A stretch of DNA of 64,000 nucleotides. It comes from Chrysopilus asiliformis (Eukaryota > Arthropoda > Insecta > Diptera > Rhagionidae). Made by a program: the position numbers and the translations under genes. This document shows positions 1 to 10,984 of the stretch, one piece after another (positions within the stretch are counted from its first letter, which is position 1; each line of letters opens with the position of its first letter). The notes beneath the pieces were generated by a model, which had not been told where the DNA came from, did not search any database, and saw only the letters and a program-made list of their open reading frames with translations. The stretch covers positions 46,904,386 through 46,968,385 of the forward strand of contig OZ035962.1 in the NCBI GenBank assembly GCA_964034945.1, written 5' to 3'.

Positions 1-1040
1 GTGTGGACCAGAGTGCGCATGGCTGTCTCTACGGACCTACCTTTGCAGTATGGGTGTTGTGATGTAAATAACCTATTTGTGTCAATTTGTTTACGTGTAT
101 AACTATCCTTCAGGACAAAAGATGAGAGGCGAGCTATGTGAATTCCCGCGTTGGGAATGAAGATGACGTTGATCTCCGTCCATTTTAGGGGGATGTAGAC
201 TAAATTGATAGAAGCTTGATAAATGCTAAATCAGAAACCTTTTGAATTTCAGCTGGAGTGATACCGTCTAATCCAGGTAACTTAAACGGTTTAAAGCTTT
301 TGATTTCTCACGTAATTTTGGTTTTGCTCAGAAGCTGTTGCTGTAAAGCCTGTTATTCCCTCTGTTTAAAGGAGTCCCCCTTTCAGGTGGGACGTGAGTG
401 TCCATTAGTGGTTCTAGGGTTTTCCGACTAGAATATGTCCACGTTTTGTCAGCTTTTCTCAAATAGCTGGGTATACTCGGGCTGGTTGAGAGGATTTTTC
501 GAAGCCTAGCTACTTGTCACAGAAAAGTTCCCCTGACTTACGCTGGGCCTTTCTCACCTGTTTCTTAAAGATTCTCAGTATCGCCTTGTTGCATTTTTGT
601 ACTTTTAGTTTTGTCGGAGAACTTACGACTTTTCTTTCACATAATCATAAGCTCGGAGGATCACCAAGCCGATCTCTTTTTGCCTCTGAGTTTGCTTTCT
701 GTGCAGGCTAGTTCCATCGTCCCGTTAAAATCTTTTGTGAGGTCATTGAGTCCGTTTCCTGAACTGTGGTAGGAGGCTTCGGAAAGCCAGTAAGCAGCAA
801 TTCGTTAAACGTATCCTTATAAAAACCCCAATTTGTCATTCTGCGATTTTTAAAATTCGATGGAGTAGGGGTTTGTGTGTCAGGGCCGTATTGAATATAA
901 CTGTGATTTGAGAAAGAGTGTGCATTTGAAATCCTTCAGTCCTGAACGATATGAGAAATGAAGTCAGAAGCTAGAGTGATGTCTAGGACCTCTTGTCTGT
1001 TAGCAGTGAAGAAGGTGGATTGATTACCAACGTTACAGTG
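1..1040 (-). pseudogene. Decayed LINE ORF2 (endonuclease end and start of reverse transcriptase)
   Basis: Minus-strand translation shows pieces of a non-LTR retrotransposon ORF2. From about 1040 down to 939 it reads NVGNQSTFFTANRQEVLDIT followed by LASDFISHIVQD, the typical C-terminal end of an apurinic-like endonuclease domain, ending in TGA where a Trp is usual. Between about 330 and 1, in shifting frames, come FKPFKLPGLDGITPAEIQ, an IPNAGI-like step and a GRSVETAM segment, which match the opening blocks of a LINE reverse transcriptase. The intervening linker has several stops and frame changes. The first half of the endonuclease is missing. The RT continues beyond the left edge, so its catalytic block is not visible. 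The style suits the Jockey/LOA/R1 group, but the clade is an inference. Confidence 0.7.
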
Positions 1041-1805
1041 GTTCACTACTGGCCTCAGACTTCTCCACCACGGTGATATCAGCGTCTTCATCTGACTCCA
1101 TCTCCAACGGATGAAGACCCCAGAGACCCTCAGCCATTCCCGAGCCCAATGACAAGTAGGCATTTTCTAGCTGGAATGAGTTGAGGCTCGAGGTATCAGA
1201 AGCCGTGTATGCTTTTTCGGACAAGTCTTCCACTTTGTCCTTCTGGTATACCTTCGGGGTGATCGACGATATGCGTTAATATCACCTCCGGTGTCCGCCA
1301 GAGGAGTCAAGGACTCCTTATTCACCACAATAGTAGCTTGTCGGAAGTCACCATTTGGCTCTTCCAGCTTCACCACCTTCCAGTAGTCGGTAGGCAGAGG
1401 AGAGAAGCTGATCTTCACAGTCTCAATATTTGTAACAGGGCCAGAAGATTCAGCAGAAATCGGGGCACGTGTCTTTACCCTGCTCGGGATTTGATAACTT
1501 GCGACGACTTCCAGACTCGTCGAGTCTGGATACTGCAGTCTGTAGGAGCCAGCAGATCTTGGATCTGCACAAGCTGCAAGTTTGACCTTGGTGATAACCG
1601 CCATCGCAACATCAGGACGCGGACCTAGAGTTTTCCATGAGAACCGCGAGGAAATTTGTGACCAGCGTGATTTCAACTTTCCTCCACTGGACAGCAGAGA
1701 TAAAGCCATCATTATGACTTTTGTGCTATCACCAGCTGATTTTTTTTCTCGATTTTCCCTTTTTAAGCTCCAATTCGCGCATGCGCTGTAATGCAAAATT
1801 TGCAT
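1033..1805 (-). pseudogene. LINE ORF1-like remnant, possibly DUF4780-type
   Basis: An open stretch of 212 codons on the minus strand (1805-1167) contains PLPTDYWKVVKLEEPNGDFR and then QATIVVNKESLTPLADTGG. I associate this pattern with insect DUF4780-like proteins, which often accompany LINEs; that assignment is from memory. A frameshift near 1245 moves the frame to the one encoding KVEDLSEKAYTASDTSSLNS, which ends at 1033 with an acidic tail. It lies directly upstream, in the minus direction, of the endonuclease remnant, as ORF1 would. The two parts nearly touch although half the endonuclease is absent, so an internal deletion probably joined them. It could instead be an unrelated decayed host gene. 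Confidence 0.45.
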
Positions 1806-1958
1806 TAGAGCTTCACTACTAATATGAACATTTGTTTTTTTTTTAACAGCTTTACTATTATTTTATACTATACCTAGCCTAGTCATAAATACAGATACAT
1901 AACTAAATGGATGGTGAATGAAGTATTAAACGAATCCATTTCATGTTAACCGTAACTA

Positions 1959-2232
1959 GGTACCCCCCCCCCTAATGGTCCATTTTGCCCATTAACGAAC
2001 TTAGCCTTACATTTTACGAAAAACGAATCTGCGGAAAATTTTAATCCGTGCGCGAACGGGCCGACGGACAGACGGACCGACAGACTGACGGACGGACGGA
2101 CATGCAAAATTCAATTTTTTTTTCATTCTAAACATACTGGTGTAATTCATTTTTGTGTGTGATGACGGGACCTTAGTGTTACAAACGGTAAGGCGAATTT
2201 AATATACCCTTTGGTTTCACCATACGGGTATA
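1959..2232 (+). mobile_element. DINE-1-like element, truncated copy
   Basis: Carries the GGTACCCCC block, the GACGGACA-type microsatellite (about 2060-2102), the CACTGGTGTAATTCATTTTT-like segment in diverged form and the terminal CACCATACGGGTATA. About half of the family consensus is missing at the left. The family is described in full at 49534-50709 and in Findings. Confidence 0.85.
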
Positions 2233-2634
2233 AAAAAGGCGATATCTTTCGGACCTTGTGACAGATTATTTTGAGTATGGTACTGTGAAGTTATTCATGG
2301 GCACCGGTCGAATACGAGACCGCCAAGGATCCGACCGTCCACGCACTGTGCGGGCTCTGCGTGCGATCAAAGTCGTGCAAGCCCGAATCAGACGAAAACC
2401 GCTGGCGAAATAGAAAATATTTCAAGTTGGCGAATTTTTCAATAAAAAGAATGATTGAGTATATGCTCGGTCATCAAAAGATGCGTCAGAACACATTCCG
2501 AGGGTCATCACGCATTTGTAATGATATGGTGGGGAGTGAGTTATGATGGCGTTACAGACCTACATTTTTGTGAGAAAGCAGTGCAAATTTCGGAGGAAAT
2601 TTATGAAAAAAACTGTTTTGGAAGACGTTGTAAA

Positions 2635-3873
2635 GGCTGCGTTCATAATTGCAGATCTAACGCAGTTCTAAAGCAGCGCGTTCATCATCATATCTGCGCA
2701 GTATGCAGTGCGTTCATGAAACAAGGCTGCAGAAAATTTTCGGCAGCAACTGCGCAGCAAGCGCAGGAAAGAAATTTAGCTGACGATAAAACAGCAGAAA
2801 GTGACATTTGTGAAAAAATGGCAGACAGCGATAGCGAGATGTAAGTACTCGTAAATAACATTAATAAAATGTGAAATATTACGTTATAATTTTTAGTTTT
2901 AATGAGTTGCGGGATGACAAAAAATGGACATCATCAACTTCAAAGCTTTTGATTGTTGAACGACTTAAATTAGAACGAATGTTCAATTCCGGGGAGCGAA
3001 AGAAATCTGCTTTGTGGAAAATGGTTATACGTAATATCAAAGAAATTAAGGCCGATTTTCCGTTCTCGCAAGACGATATCAAAAAGAAATTTGGTAATTT
3101 GCTTGCAGCGTATAACCGAATCAAAAAGAGGAATAGTGCAAGTGGACGAAATTCAACCATATGGGAGTTTTATTCCTTGTTCGATGAAGAATACGGCACT
3201 ACTCACTGCAGAGTCCCTCCCAAGAATAATTTGGGGAGCAGTTTATCTGATTCGTCAACAAATTCTTGTTCAGAACCTACCACTTCATCAACCGAAGAAA
3301 CAATCGACAATGATGAAAACTGTCCACCGAAAAAACGGAAGACAAAAAATGAGTTACTGGCGTTTCTGCAAGAGGAAGCTAAAAAAGATGACCACAGACT
3401 GAATGAGATAATAGAGCTGGAAAAATCTCTTCTCGCCGCTTAACAGAGTAAGGTCCAAGCGCTGAATGAACTGAAAGCCATTCTCCGGATGATAAATTAA
3501 TATGCTAAAGGAGCTAAAAACATTTAAAAAACTTAATTTGTGAATACAACACCATTGAAGTACAAAATGAATTGTGATTTTAATTTTCTAATCGAATAAA
3601 AATAATTTTTGTTTAAATTTTATGACTTTACAATTTATTACACAAATTAAATAACATTGAATTGCTCATTTCATTGGAGACAACGAAAATAATCGTGTAC
3701 TATCAAAAAAGAAAACTGACAGATTCTCTATTTGTTTCTTTACTCAGCCAACCAGGTTATGAACGCACTGCAGCAGCTAAAGCAGTCCAAAAGTCTGCCG
3801 CAGCGCAGACTGTCTGCGCGCAGCTGACTTTTGCGCAGTACTGCGATAGATTTCTGCAATTATGAACGCAGCC
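2635..3873 (+). mobile_element. Harbinger-type non-autonomous element
   Basis: A 1,239-bp element bounded by perfect 21-bp inverted repeats starting GGCTGCGTTCATAATTGCAG. It is flanked by a 3-bp duplication AAA (2632-2634 and 3874-3876), the length expected for PIF/Harbinger. It carries one gene, a Myb/SANT-like protein, which is the accessory DNA-binding protein of that superfamily. No DDE nuclease is present. Subterminal DNA is rich in GCGCAG/CTGCGC motifs near both ends (about 2660-2770 and 3755-3850), plausible binding sites. It sits inside the mariner-type pseudogene, so it is the younger insertion. Confidence 0.8.
2818..3443 (+). CDS. Myb/SANT-like DNA-binding protein of a Harbinger-type element (two exons)
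   Basis: Exon 1 is 2818-2840 and encodes MADSDSE plus two bases. The intron is 2841-2896 (56 bp, GTAAGT to TTTTAG). Exon 2 is 2897-3443. Splicing is exactly in frame and gives 189 residues without a stop. Residues about 15-108 form a Myb/trihelix-like domain with spaced tryptophans at about 18, 48 and 97 and the block FPFSQDDIKKKFGNLLAAYN. A Ser/Thr-rich linker follows, then a basic PPKKRK signal near residue 150 and an acidic/helical tail. In PIF/Harbinger elements a protein of this kind binds the element ends and helps bring the transposase to DNA in the nucleus. The start was chosen because the ATG leads straight into a consensus splice donor. The intact frame in a nuclease-less element is notable. 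A host-derived Myb gene is less likely given the flanking inverted repeats. Confidence 0.75.
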
Positions 3874-4237
3874 AAAGCCTCTTAACTGAGCAATTCTCGC
3901 AGACAATTCAGCAAGATTTTGCTCCAGCTCTCAATGCAAAAATCACGCAACAGTGTCTCAAACAAAATGTACCAAACTTCATTGCATTACATGCATAAGG
4001 TGGGTGCTGCGATTGATGATTGAGCAAGAGTCTCAGATTATGCTGGAAGACAAATGGCGGTTATTTCGAATAAAGTGTTCTACGATTTGTAGCTATTGTG
4101 TAGGCCAATAAATAGAAAAAAAAAGTTTTGAAAAATATTAACTTGTTTTCATTTGACATCAATTTGCCCTTGTATCAGTCTGTATGACTAGACTAGGTAG
4201 TAAGATATTCTAGACATCTATTTCAGGGAATATGTTG

Positions 4238-4535
4238 AGATGCTGCTTGCATGTGAATGAAAAACAGTGGATTTTGACGAACAATGCTATTTATAAAATA
4301 AATAGTTTTTGAAATGTTGTAAAGCGACATAAGAAATGTTTCTCGCGCAGGACAATTATTTATTTGCTCTGCATTTCATACTAGGGCAATACATACTTGC
4401 CCTGCATAAAATCACCTGCTAACACTAGAATGGCAACGGAAATGTAAAACTGATAGCGAAATACGCTCATTTCCATTGCCATGTTGTTTCAAAAACTCCT
4501 AATGTCCGAGAAAATTCTCAGATTTTCATACGCAG
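4238..4535 (+). repeat. Decayed relative of one end of the 36184-39542 palindrome
   Basis: This stretch follows the outer roughly 340 bases of the palindrome arm in order: ATGCTGCTTGCATGT, AACAGTGGATTTTGA, a TTTTTGAAAT block, AATTATTTATTTGC, CCTGCATTTCATAC, AAATCACCTGCTAA, and CATTTCCATTGCCATGTTG. It has many substitutions and indels. Only one arm is present, and the extreme terminus is not clear. Confidence 0.7.
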
Positions 4536-5176
4536 CGCAAATTTCTGGGCATTTCATATGCCACGCAAAATCATCTCTAATGTCAATAGGCCAAAAATAA
4601 CTTTTTCTCAACAAAGCTATTTTCACAGCTGTTGTGGTCCGAGTTACTGGGGAGGATATTTTAGGGGAGCAAAAATAACAATGTTACTAGTTTAATTATA
4701 CTTTATTCAGTCAGAATTGACCGACCGCTTCAACCATTTGAACAAGACTCCCTTCAAACTTACTGCTAGCTTAATTCTAGCTGGTGAGGAATGTCGAGTC
4801 CGCACTTTTAATATCTCACGGTGTACGTCTTCAGATCTATCTTTTACCGTGAGTCTTTGATGTCACGTTGTTTTGTCATATGTCGAGTCAGTACTTTTTG
4901 TATCTCATGGTCTGAATCTTCGTATCTAATTACCGTACGTGCTTTCGATCACGTTGTGTTACCTATATGTCGAGTCAGCGGTTTCGCTGTCGCGCCGTGT
5001 TTATGAAAAGGATCGGATATCTGTCCTGTAGAGACTAGATATCCATCCCATGAGATATTTCCGCTGGCCTCGACACAGCCCTGCTATGTCAGGCACTGCT
5101 AGATTTAAAAAAAAAAGTGAAACGAACTTACTATGGATAGAAATTAGAATGAAGCAAAAAATTCTTTTATAAGAGA
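4536..5176. other. No gene recognised
   Basis: No coding similarity was seen. A motif resembling TATGTCGAGTCAG recurs three times (about 4790, 4878 and 4966) at roughly 88-bp spacing, which suggests a short, diverged tandem repeat, possibly part of an LTR or element tail. Confidence 0.4.
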
Positions 5177-5785
5177 CTAGTAGACCGTTCGTTGGCAGCT
5201 AAAAGTTTTTTGTATAAATTTTAGAATGCCAAAAAACCATAAAAACCTTGAAAAGTTTTGGGAAAAAATGTTATCCTTACAGGACCTTCCGTTTCGAATT
5301 TGGAAATTCCAACTCTAGATTCGTGATAAGCAAGCCTGAAAAGCCTGTATTTGCGAGAAAAATTGGAAAAAGGACATTTCCGTTATCCTTACAGGACCTC
5401 CCGTTTGGAATTTGAAAAATCGAACACCGGATTCGCGATCCGCGACCTAGAAAACCCCTAGTGTCAATTGTTTCAATAAAAATTAGAAAAAGGACATTTG
5501 CGTTATCCTTACAGGATTTTTCGGTTAAAATTTTGAAATTCCAACACCGGATTCGTGATCAGCGACCCCAAAAACCATATAATGCAAATTTTTCCGGGGA
5601 AGAATGGGAAAAAGGATGTTTTCGTTAGCCTTACAGGACCTTCTGTTTTGAATTTTGAAAATCTAACATAGCTAAAAACCTGCTCCTGGCAATGCAGATC
5701 ATTTTGCAAACAACTGCGTAAAAATCGGTGCAGTAGTTTTTGAGTTTTGTAATTTCAAACCAACCAACAGACAATCTTCCATTTT
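5177..5785 (-). mobile_element. Helitron, short non-autonomous copy
   Basis: In the minus direction it begins near 5785 with a diverged version of the Helitron 5' segment (AAAACTCAAAAACTACTG, about 5740). It continues through three to four units of the roughly 110-bp CCTTACAGGACCTTCCG minisatellite and ends at CTAG (5177-5180) followed by T, which fits a CTRR terminus at an A/T target. The hairpin before the terminus is poorly conserved. The right end abuts a DINE-like fragment. Confidence 0.6.
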
Positions 5786-6050
5786 TATACCCGTATGGTG
5801 AAACCAAAGGGTATATAAGATTTGCCTTACCGTTTGTAACGCCAAGATCCCGTTATCACACACAAAAATGAAGTACACCAGTGTGTTTAGAATGATAAAC
5901 ATAACAAAAGTTATAATTGCTAATCTGGCAATTATGGAAAACCCGTATGGTGATATTCGTATCAAAATTCGAACAGTTGTACCAAAATTCCACTTTGAAG
6001 TCAAACTTTCCAATAAGATTTTTTTAAATTTATTCCAATCGGTTTTGACG
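5786..6050. mobile_element. DINE-1-like chimera: two end fragments joined
   Basis: 5786-5897 is the TATACCCGTATGGTGAAACC end in minus orientation. 5898-6050 is the opposite end in plus orientation (ATAACAAAAG...). They are fused with loss of both middles, so the order of segments is not that of any single copy. Confidence 0.75.
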
Positions 6051-6836
6051 TGGATACGTCTTGGATTCTGGTTATGGGGGTACAAATTAGAAAATCGGCT
6101 TGCTGCCATGATAACAAATTTGCAATCGATGATACTCGATAGTTTGTGGTGACATCCGAACAGAAACTGTGTTATAAGATGAGGCCTACATTAAAGCATT
6201 GTTTAGGGTATTTTGTTATGTTAAACTATGTTCAATTATTTTTTTAAAGATCAAAATCAAAATTTTTACTGCCGCTGCTATGCTGTGTTTGCTGCTTGTG
6301 GTAGAGAATTTTGACATTTATACTCTTTTTATGCTCCTCCTTTGTGTGTATTGAATCTGATGTATTGAATGTCATGTTATTTCGTTCTTTTCGCTCTTAA
6401 CGGCAAAAGCGTTTGCTGTGGTTCCGACTCTTGTTCTTGGGAACGAAAATGATTTCTATTTAAGGTTTTGCTTCTTGTTCAAAGCGGTTTGTGGGTCTCG
6501 CATAAAAATGAATGAAAGCCTTGAGCGATGGCTTTTGGGTATGATGCACAACATATATAAGTATGTATTTCATTAGTAAGAGAGCGATATTTCGCTCCCA
6601 GCATTAAAGTTCTGTTCAGGGTTGTGACTTTTAATTTTCGAAATCGTAGTAAATCGGCCGAAAAATAGTAGTAGAATCGATGAAATAGTAATAAATTTAT
6701 GTAAAACCTTCGTCATTATATATATATATATATATAACTAATTTGAACGAAAGACTAGAAATGGGAGCGTTTTGAACACTGTATGTATGATATTTATTTC
6801 ATACTTCTCTTATCATAAACCAATTATAAATAAAAA
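6051..6836. other. No gene recognised; short TA microsatellite
   Basis: AT-rich DNA without a supportable reading frame. A (TA)n run lies at about 6718-6736. CAGGGTTGTGAC at about 6617 resembles a hAT-type end, but no partner end was found. Confidence 0.4.
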
Positions 6837-7366
6837 CATAACAAAAGCTATAATTGCCAATCTGGCAATTATTGAAAACCCGTATGGTGATATTCGTATC
6901 AAAATTCGAACAGTTGTACCAAAATTCCACTTTGAAATCATACTTTCCAATCAGATTTTTTAAAATTTATTCCAATCGGATTTTGATGTATGGGAGTTTT
7001 ATGTAGAATCATGTCCTAAATAACTTTTGTTCTTGGACTTTCTTGATAAGATGCACCGTTTTTGAGATATTTACAAAAAACATTTTCATTCGTATGGGGG
7101 GTACCCCCCCTAATGGTCCATTTTTGCTCATGAACGAACTTAGCCTTGCATTTTACGAAAAACGAATCTGCACGAAATTTCAAGTCCGCGCCACAGACGG
7201 ACGGACGGACGGACGGACGGACAGACGGACGGACATGCAGAATTCAATTTTTTTTATCATTCTAAACACACTGGTGTAATTTATTTTTTTTTGTGATGAC
7301 GGGATCTTTGTGTTACAAACGGTAAGGCAAAGTTAGTATACCCTTTGGTTTCACCATACGGGTATA
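6837..7366 (+). mobile_element. DINE-1-like element, near full length
   Basis: Runs from CATAACAAAAGCTATAATTG through the small dyad AATTGCCAATCTGGCAATT, the CGTATGGTGATATTCG block, a GACGGACG microsatellite at about 7195-7235, and the CACCATACGGGTATA end. It is followed after a few bases by an inverted partial copy. Confidence 0.9.
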
Positions 7367-7371
7367 ATTAT

Positions 7372-7624
7372 TATACCCGTATGGTGAAACCGAATAGCTC
7401 AAAAACGATGCATCTTATCAAAAACGTGCTAGAACAAAAGTTATTTAGGACATGATTCTACATAAAACTCCCATACATCAAAATCCGATTGAATAAATTT
7501 TAAAAAAATCTAATTAGAAAGTTTGACTTCAAACTGGAATTTTGATACAACTGTTCACCGTTCACTTAAATCACCATATGGATTTTCAATAATTGCTAGA
7601 TTGGCAATTATAGCTTTTGTCATG
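7372..7624 (-). mobile_element. DINE-1-like element, internally deleted
   Basis: Starts TATACCCGTATGGTGAAACC and jumps directly to the AAACGATGCATCTTATC block, so the microsatellite half is deleted. It ends TTTTGTCATG. It lies tail-to-tail with 6837-7366. Confidence 0.85.
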
Positions 7625-7739
7625 TTTTAAATAAAAATTTGTTTCCTTAATTTCCTTTTCACTAAAATTTCTAACTTAAATATCTATTGGCGATCGTTGT
7701 AGGCGGATCCACGTCTTCTGGCCGTCTCTACGAGACAGA

Positions 7740-8125
7740 CACCTGCTTTTTTTTGTATAAAGTTTAGAATGCCAAAAAACCATAAATAACTTAAAAAGTT
7801 TTTGGAAAAAATGTTATCCTTACAGGACCTTCCGTTTAGCATTTGAAAAATCGAACACCGGATTTGCGATCAGCGACCTCGAAAACCCCTTAGTGTCAAT
7901 TGTTTCAAGAAAATTGGAAAAAGGACATTTGCGTTATCCTTTTCGGTTAGAATTCAGGACCTTTCGTTTCGAATTTTGAAAATCTAATATCGGATTCGTG
8001 ATCAGCGATTCCACACATAATGCCAATATTCCCGCGGAATAATGGGAAAAAGGATATTTGCGTTATCCTTTCAGGAACTTCCGCGTCAGTTTTGCAAATC
8101 TAATACCGGATTCGTGATCACATTA
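7740..8125 (-). mobile_element. Helitron minisatellite fragment
   Basis: Two to three diverged units of the CCTTACAGGACCTTCCG / GGATTCGTGATCAGCGA repeat, after the same TTTTTTGTATAAAGTTTAGAATGCC-type lead-in seen at 5215. Both true ends are missing or unrecognisable. Confidence 0.6.
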
Positions 8126-8696
8126 TGCTAACAAATCCATAAAATTCACCCAATTTTTACCTATAACGTTTCTTCGAAATTAAGCGAAGTTATATGTGGA
8201 GAAAGTGATTTCATAACACGAAATTTTTGAAAATTAGTTATCGTTAATTTAAAGATCTATAATTATTTGGCACTTTTCATATGCGATCGTTAGATTAATA
8301 TTTATTTATTTGTTATTTTTTTGTAATTCTAGAATCAATTAAGATGATTATAAGCAAATTTAAAATGATCTGCTGAGCGTTTTTTTTGGTGGTGGATGGA
8401 TGTCGTGTAAGGTGGACAGACGCGTCATCTTTAGGATGACACACGAAAGCATAAATGATGCTTCACGAAATGTAGCATAAAAAGATTTCTGGTTGGTAAA
8501 TTTCCCTTCCCGATCCCTTTAACGTAACTTAAAAAGATGAGAGAGTATGTGTGTGTAGGTACACTATTTGTGATGACCATTTCTGCAATTCAGGGAAAGA
8601 ACCCCCCCCACATCCGGCGAGCTAAGCCCCAAAAGTATGCCGTACCTACACCCCTGTTATTGTAGAAGCTATTGTCACCTTTGGTCCATTACAAAT
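8126..8696. other. Upstream flank or LTR of gypsy-1, boundary not found
   Basis: No gene. It directly precedes a primer-binding-site-like sequence, so part of it should be the 5' LTR of gypsy-1. No 3' LTR copy survives in the window for comparison, so the LTR start is unknown. Confidence 0.4.
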
Positions 8697-8709
8697 TGGC
8701 GCCCAAAGG
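8697..8709 (+). promoter_or_regulatory. Retrotransposon primer binding site (gypsy-1)
   Basis: TGGCGCCCAAAGG begins a few bases after an ATTACA that could end the 5' LTR. The TGGCGCC core matches primer binding sites that pair with the 3' end of a tRNA (lysine-tRNA type in elements I know). Confidence 0.6.
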
Positions 8710-9551
8710 TAAGGCTAAGTGAAGCTACGTCAACCAACGTTAACCCACATTTAGCTGACGTAAAGATATATGCTAAGCCCTAATAACATCAAGTGGCAAA
8801 ATAATATCCTTGTCCATTTTCATATTTTCCTCACTATTTTTAAATAGGTATCAAATTTTTTTGCGATAGTAAATTTTTTCTCCTCCGATTGTTTATTCGA
8901 ACATACTCTCAATTCTATGCGTCAGCTTGGGATGAAATTTATTTAGAGGCTCCATGAGTCCCGAGACATGCAGTTTCCGAACAGGATGTACTCGCGTTTG
9001 CCGCGGAAGTCGCTAAATTTAGGACAAACCAAGCTATATTGTTTTCTTCATGGCTGTTTGAATGGGTCGAATGTAAATGTCCCGATTTTTAAAAGAATTT
9101 TAAGTCGCGTTTGCGTTGCATTCAAAGTCCCATATAAAGAAGTTTAAAGTATTGGTAAACTAGGAACTTTTCCTATTGATCTAGAGAATTTTGTTTGAAC
9201 TTCGTGTCCCGATGTATAAAGCCTTTGGGCAAAATACATCGCGTTTGCCGAATGTTTGAAGGGAAATTCTTAACGATAAGCAGTCAATTTCGCGAATTAA
9301 TATGTGAGTCCCGTAGCTGTGCAATATGGTACGAGTTGCCGCGTATGATTCGACGAAGAAGTAAAAACAAAATTTTAGTTTGCATTTTCGTTTAAATTTT
9401 TTTTGAATTCATTATCAACCAGAATTTTTCTTAGTAATTTGTCAACCCGTAGCGTCATCCACCACCACATTTAATGATATTGAGGTACAAAAAAAGGGAA
9501 AATCTAAAAGTATTTAGTTTTTAGTAATAGTTAGTTGTGTGTAAGTGTGTT

Positions 9552-10984
9552 ATGGTAAGGGCGAGTCAATCTAACAAGAGTACTAAGAAAATACAAAACC
9601 CAACTGGTCAAATAGTTACCAGAAGTCAGTCGAAATTCACTCCAGGTTCTAGGGCTCCTAAAATGTTTTATACCCCTAATAAAAATATAGATAAACAACC
9701 TAATCAACCGTCTAATAAACCCGAATCGATGCCAGCAACATCTGCAGGTGCAGCGATAGTCGATAATTTAAATATTCAAGGTCGTAATCTGGAATACAGG
9801 ATATCGATAATTCTAATTCCGGAGCACCCTCAGTGGTCGCACAAAATGTTGACAGGGCAAATTCCGTCCTTTTTTTATCCGATTTTTCAAATTTTTCGAA
9901 TTTTCCAAGTTTTTACGAAAAACAATATCCGGTTTCTACTTATACATCGAAATTTCAAGGTAGTCTTCCAGCTAACTTCCAGGCACAAAATCAACCCAGC
10001 TTAACTAATTTTCTAGGACAACAACCAAATTTTGCAAACTATCCATTTGTTGCATCACAAAATTTTTCTCAGACACCGCAGAGTTTTATCCAGCCACCAC
10101 CTGGTTGGGGAAGTGTAGGATCAAACAACGTTCCATCTTTTGGTCAAAGACAACCCTTCGGTCAAGGTCCAATGCACAAAATGATCCTTGATAAGTGGGG
10201 CATCGTTTTCGATGGAGATCCTCATGGCATGTCTGTAGAGGACTTTGTATTTCAAGTGGAATTTCTTCAGAACAGCAATGCTACTCCTTGGGTAGACGTT
10301 TTGAAGAACTTTCACTTGTTATTGAAAGGTTCGGCTCGTGAATGGTTTTGGCAGAATATGAGGTTGCAGCAAAAACTTAATTGGCCAGATTTAAGAGATG
10401 CACTGTATAGGCAATTCAAAACGGTAGAAACAGATGCAGAAATTATAAGAAAGTTAATTGATCGACAGCAGCAAGTTCAAGAACCTTTTGAGAAATTTTA
10501 TACCGCCATTATAAATCTCCGAAACAGAATGCGAGTGCCATTACCAGATTTTGAATTAATTACGATCATAAAAAGGAATTTGAAGCCGTGGTTAACCCGT
10601 TATATTTATCCGATGACCATATACACTTTAGACCAGCTTCGTGATGCATGTCGAACCACGGAAAATGCTTTTCCTCATTTCGACAAATCTATTCCTTCTC
10701 GTCGAATTAATTAATTAGATCTTTCACAACAAAATTTCGAACCAGAAGCTTTTCCTGTAGATGCGCTAAATCCCCCTTACAATCGCGATAGAATTACCTG
10801 CTGGAATTGTAAGCAAAAGGGACATATCTTTATGGATTGTTCTGCCCCAAGGAACAAATTTTGTTACACTTGTGGAGCAGACAATATTTATACGATCGAA
10901 TGCAGGAAATGTCGTCCAGAAATTTTTCGTCAGAACGTGACCAACCCGGGTCCGTCACGTCCTGCCCCATCTCGCCCGGAGTAG
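9552..10984 (+). pseudogene. gag: gypsy-1 gag (capsid and nucleocapsid), disrupted
   Basis: ATG at 9552 begins a basic N-terminal region (ending VTRSQSKFTPGSRAPK-like) in one frame. Around 9800-9830 the frame shifts. The capsid-like core runs to 10711, with SVEDFVFQVEFLQ, LLLKGSAREWFWQNM and ITIIKRNLKPWL, the pattern of Ty3/gypsy Gag. A TAA at 10712-10714 interrupts the same frame. Beyond it lie the nucleocapsid zinc knuckles: CWNCKQKGHIFMDC is a standard CCHC, and CYTCGADNIYTIEC is a second with His replaced. The frame ends at 10982-10984. Gag packages element RNA into cytoplasmic particles. One frameshift and one nonsense codon make this copy unlikely to give full-length Gag. Confidence 0.85.

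Larger units (their letters stand above)
2240..4115 (+). pseudogene. Broken Tc1/mariner-type transposase gene, split by another element
   Basis: Translated pieces in plus orientation and changing frames match a Tc1/mariner transposase. About 2290-2405 encodes a basic DNA-binding stretch (GTGRIRDRQGSDRPRTVRAL). About 2440-2634 encodes NKKND-VYARSSKDAS, MIWWGVSYDGVTDLHFCEKA and VLEDVVK, typical of the DDE core. After a 1.24-kb insertion it resumes at 3874 with the second catalytic block QQDFAPALNAKITQQC (about 3915-3965) and a tail with VGAAIDD and GGHF-like remnants to about 4100. The region between the DNA-binding part and the first catalytic Asp is deleted, and there are several stops and frameshifts. 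No terminal inverted repeats were recognised. The reading frame across the insertion site is continuous once the insertion and one copy of its 3-bp duplication are ignored. Confidence 0.75.

Noticed and set aside
2455..2844. 129-codon frame running from the mariner-type remnant into the Harbinger element
   Set aside because: A chance fusion across an insertion boundary. Only its last codons overlap the true first exon of the Myb gene, whose reading continues by splicing.
4640..5110. Possible LTR beginning TGTTACTAG after a purine-rich tract
   Set aside because: No second copy, primer binding site or CA end was found in the window.
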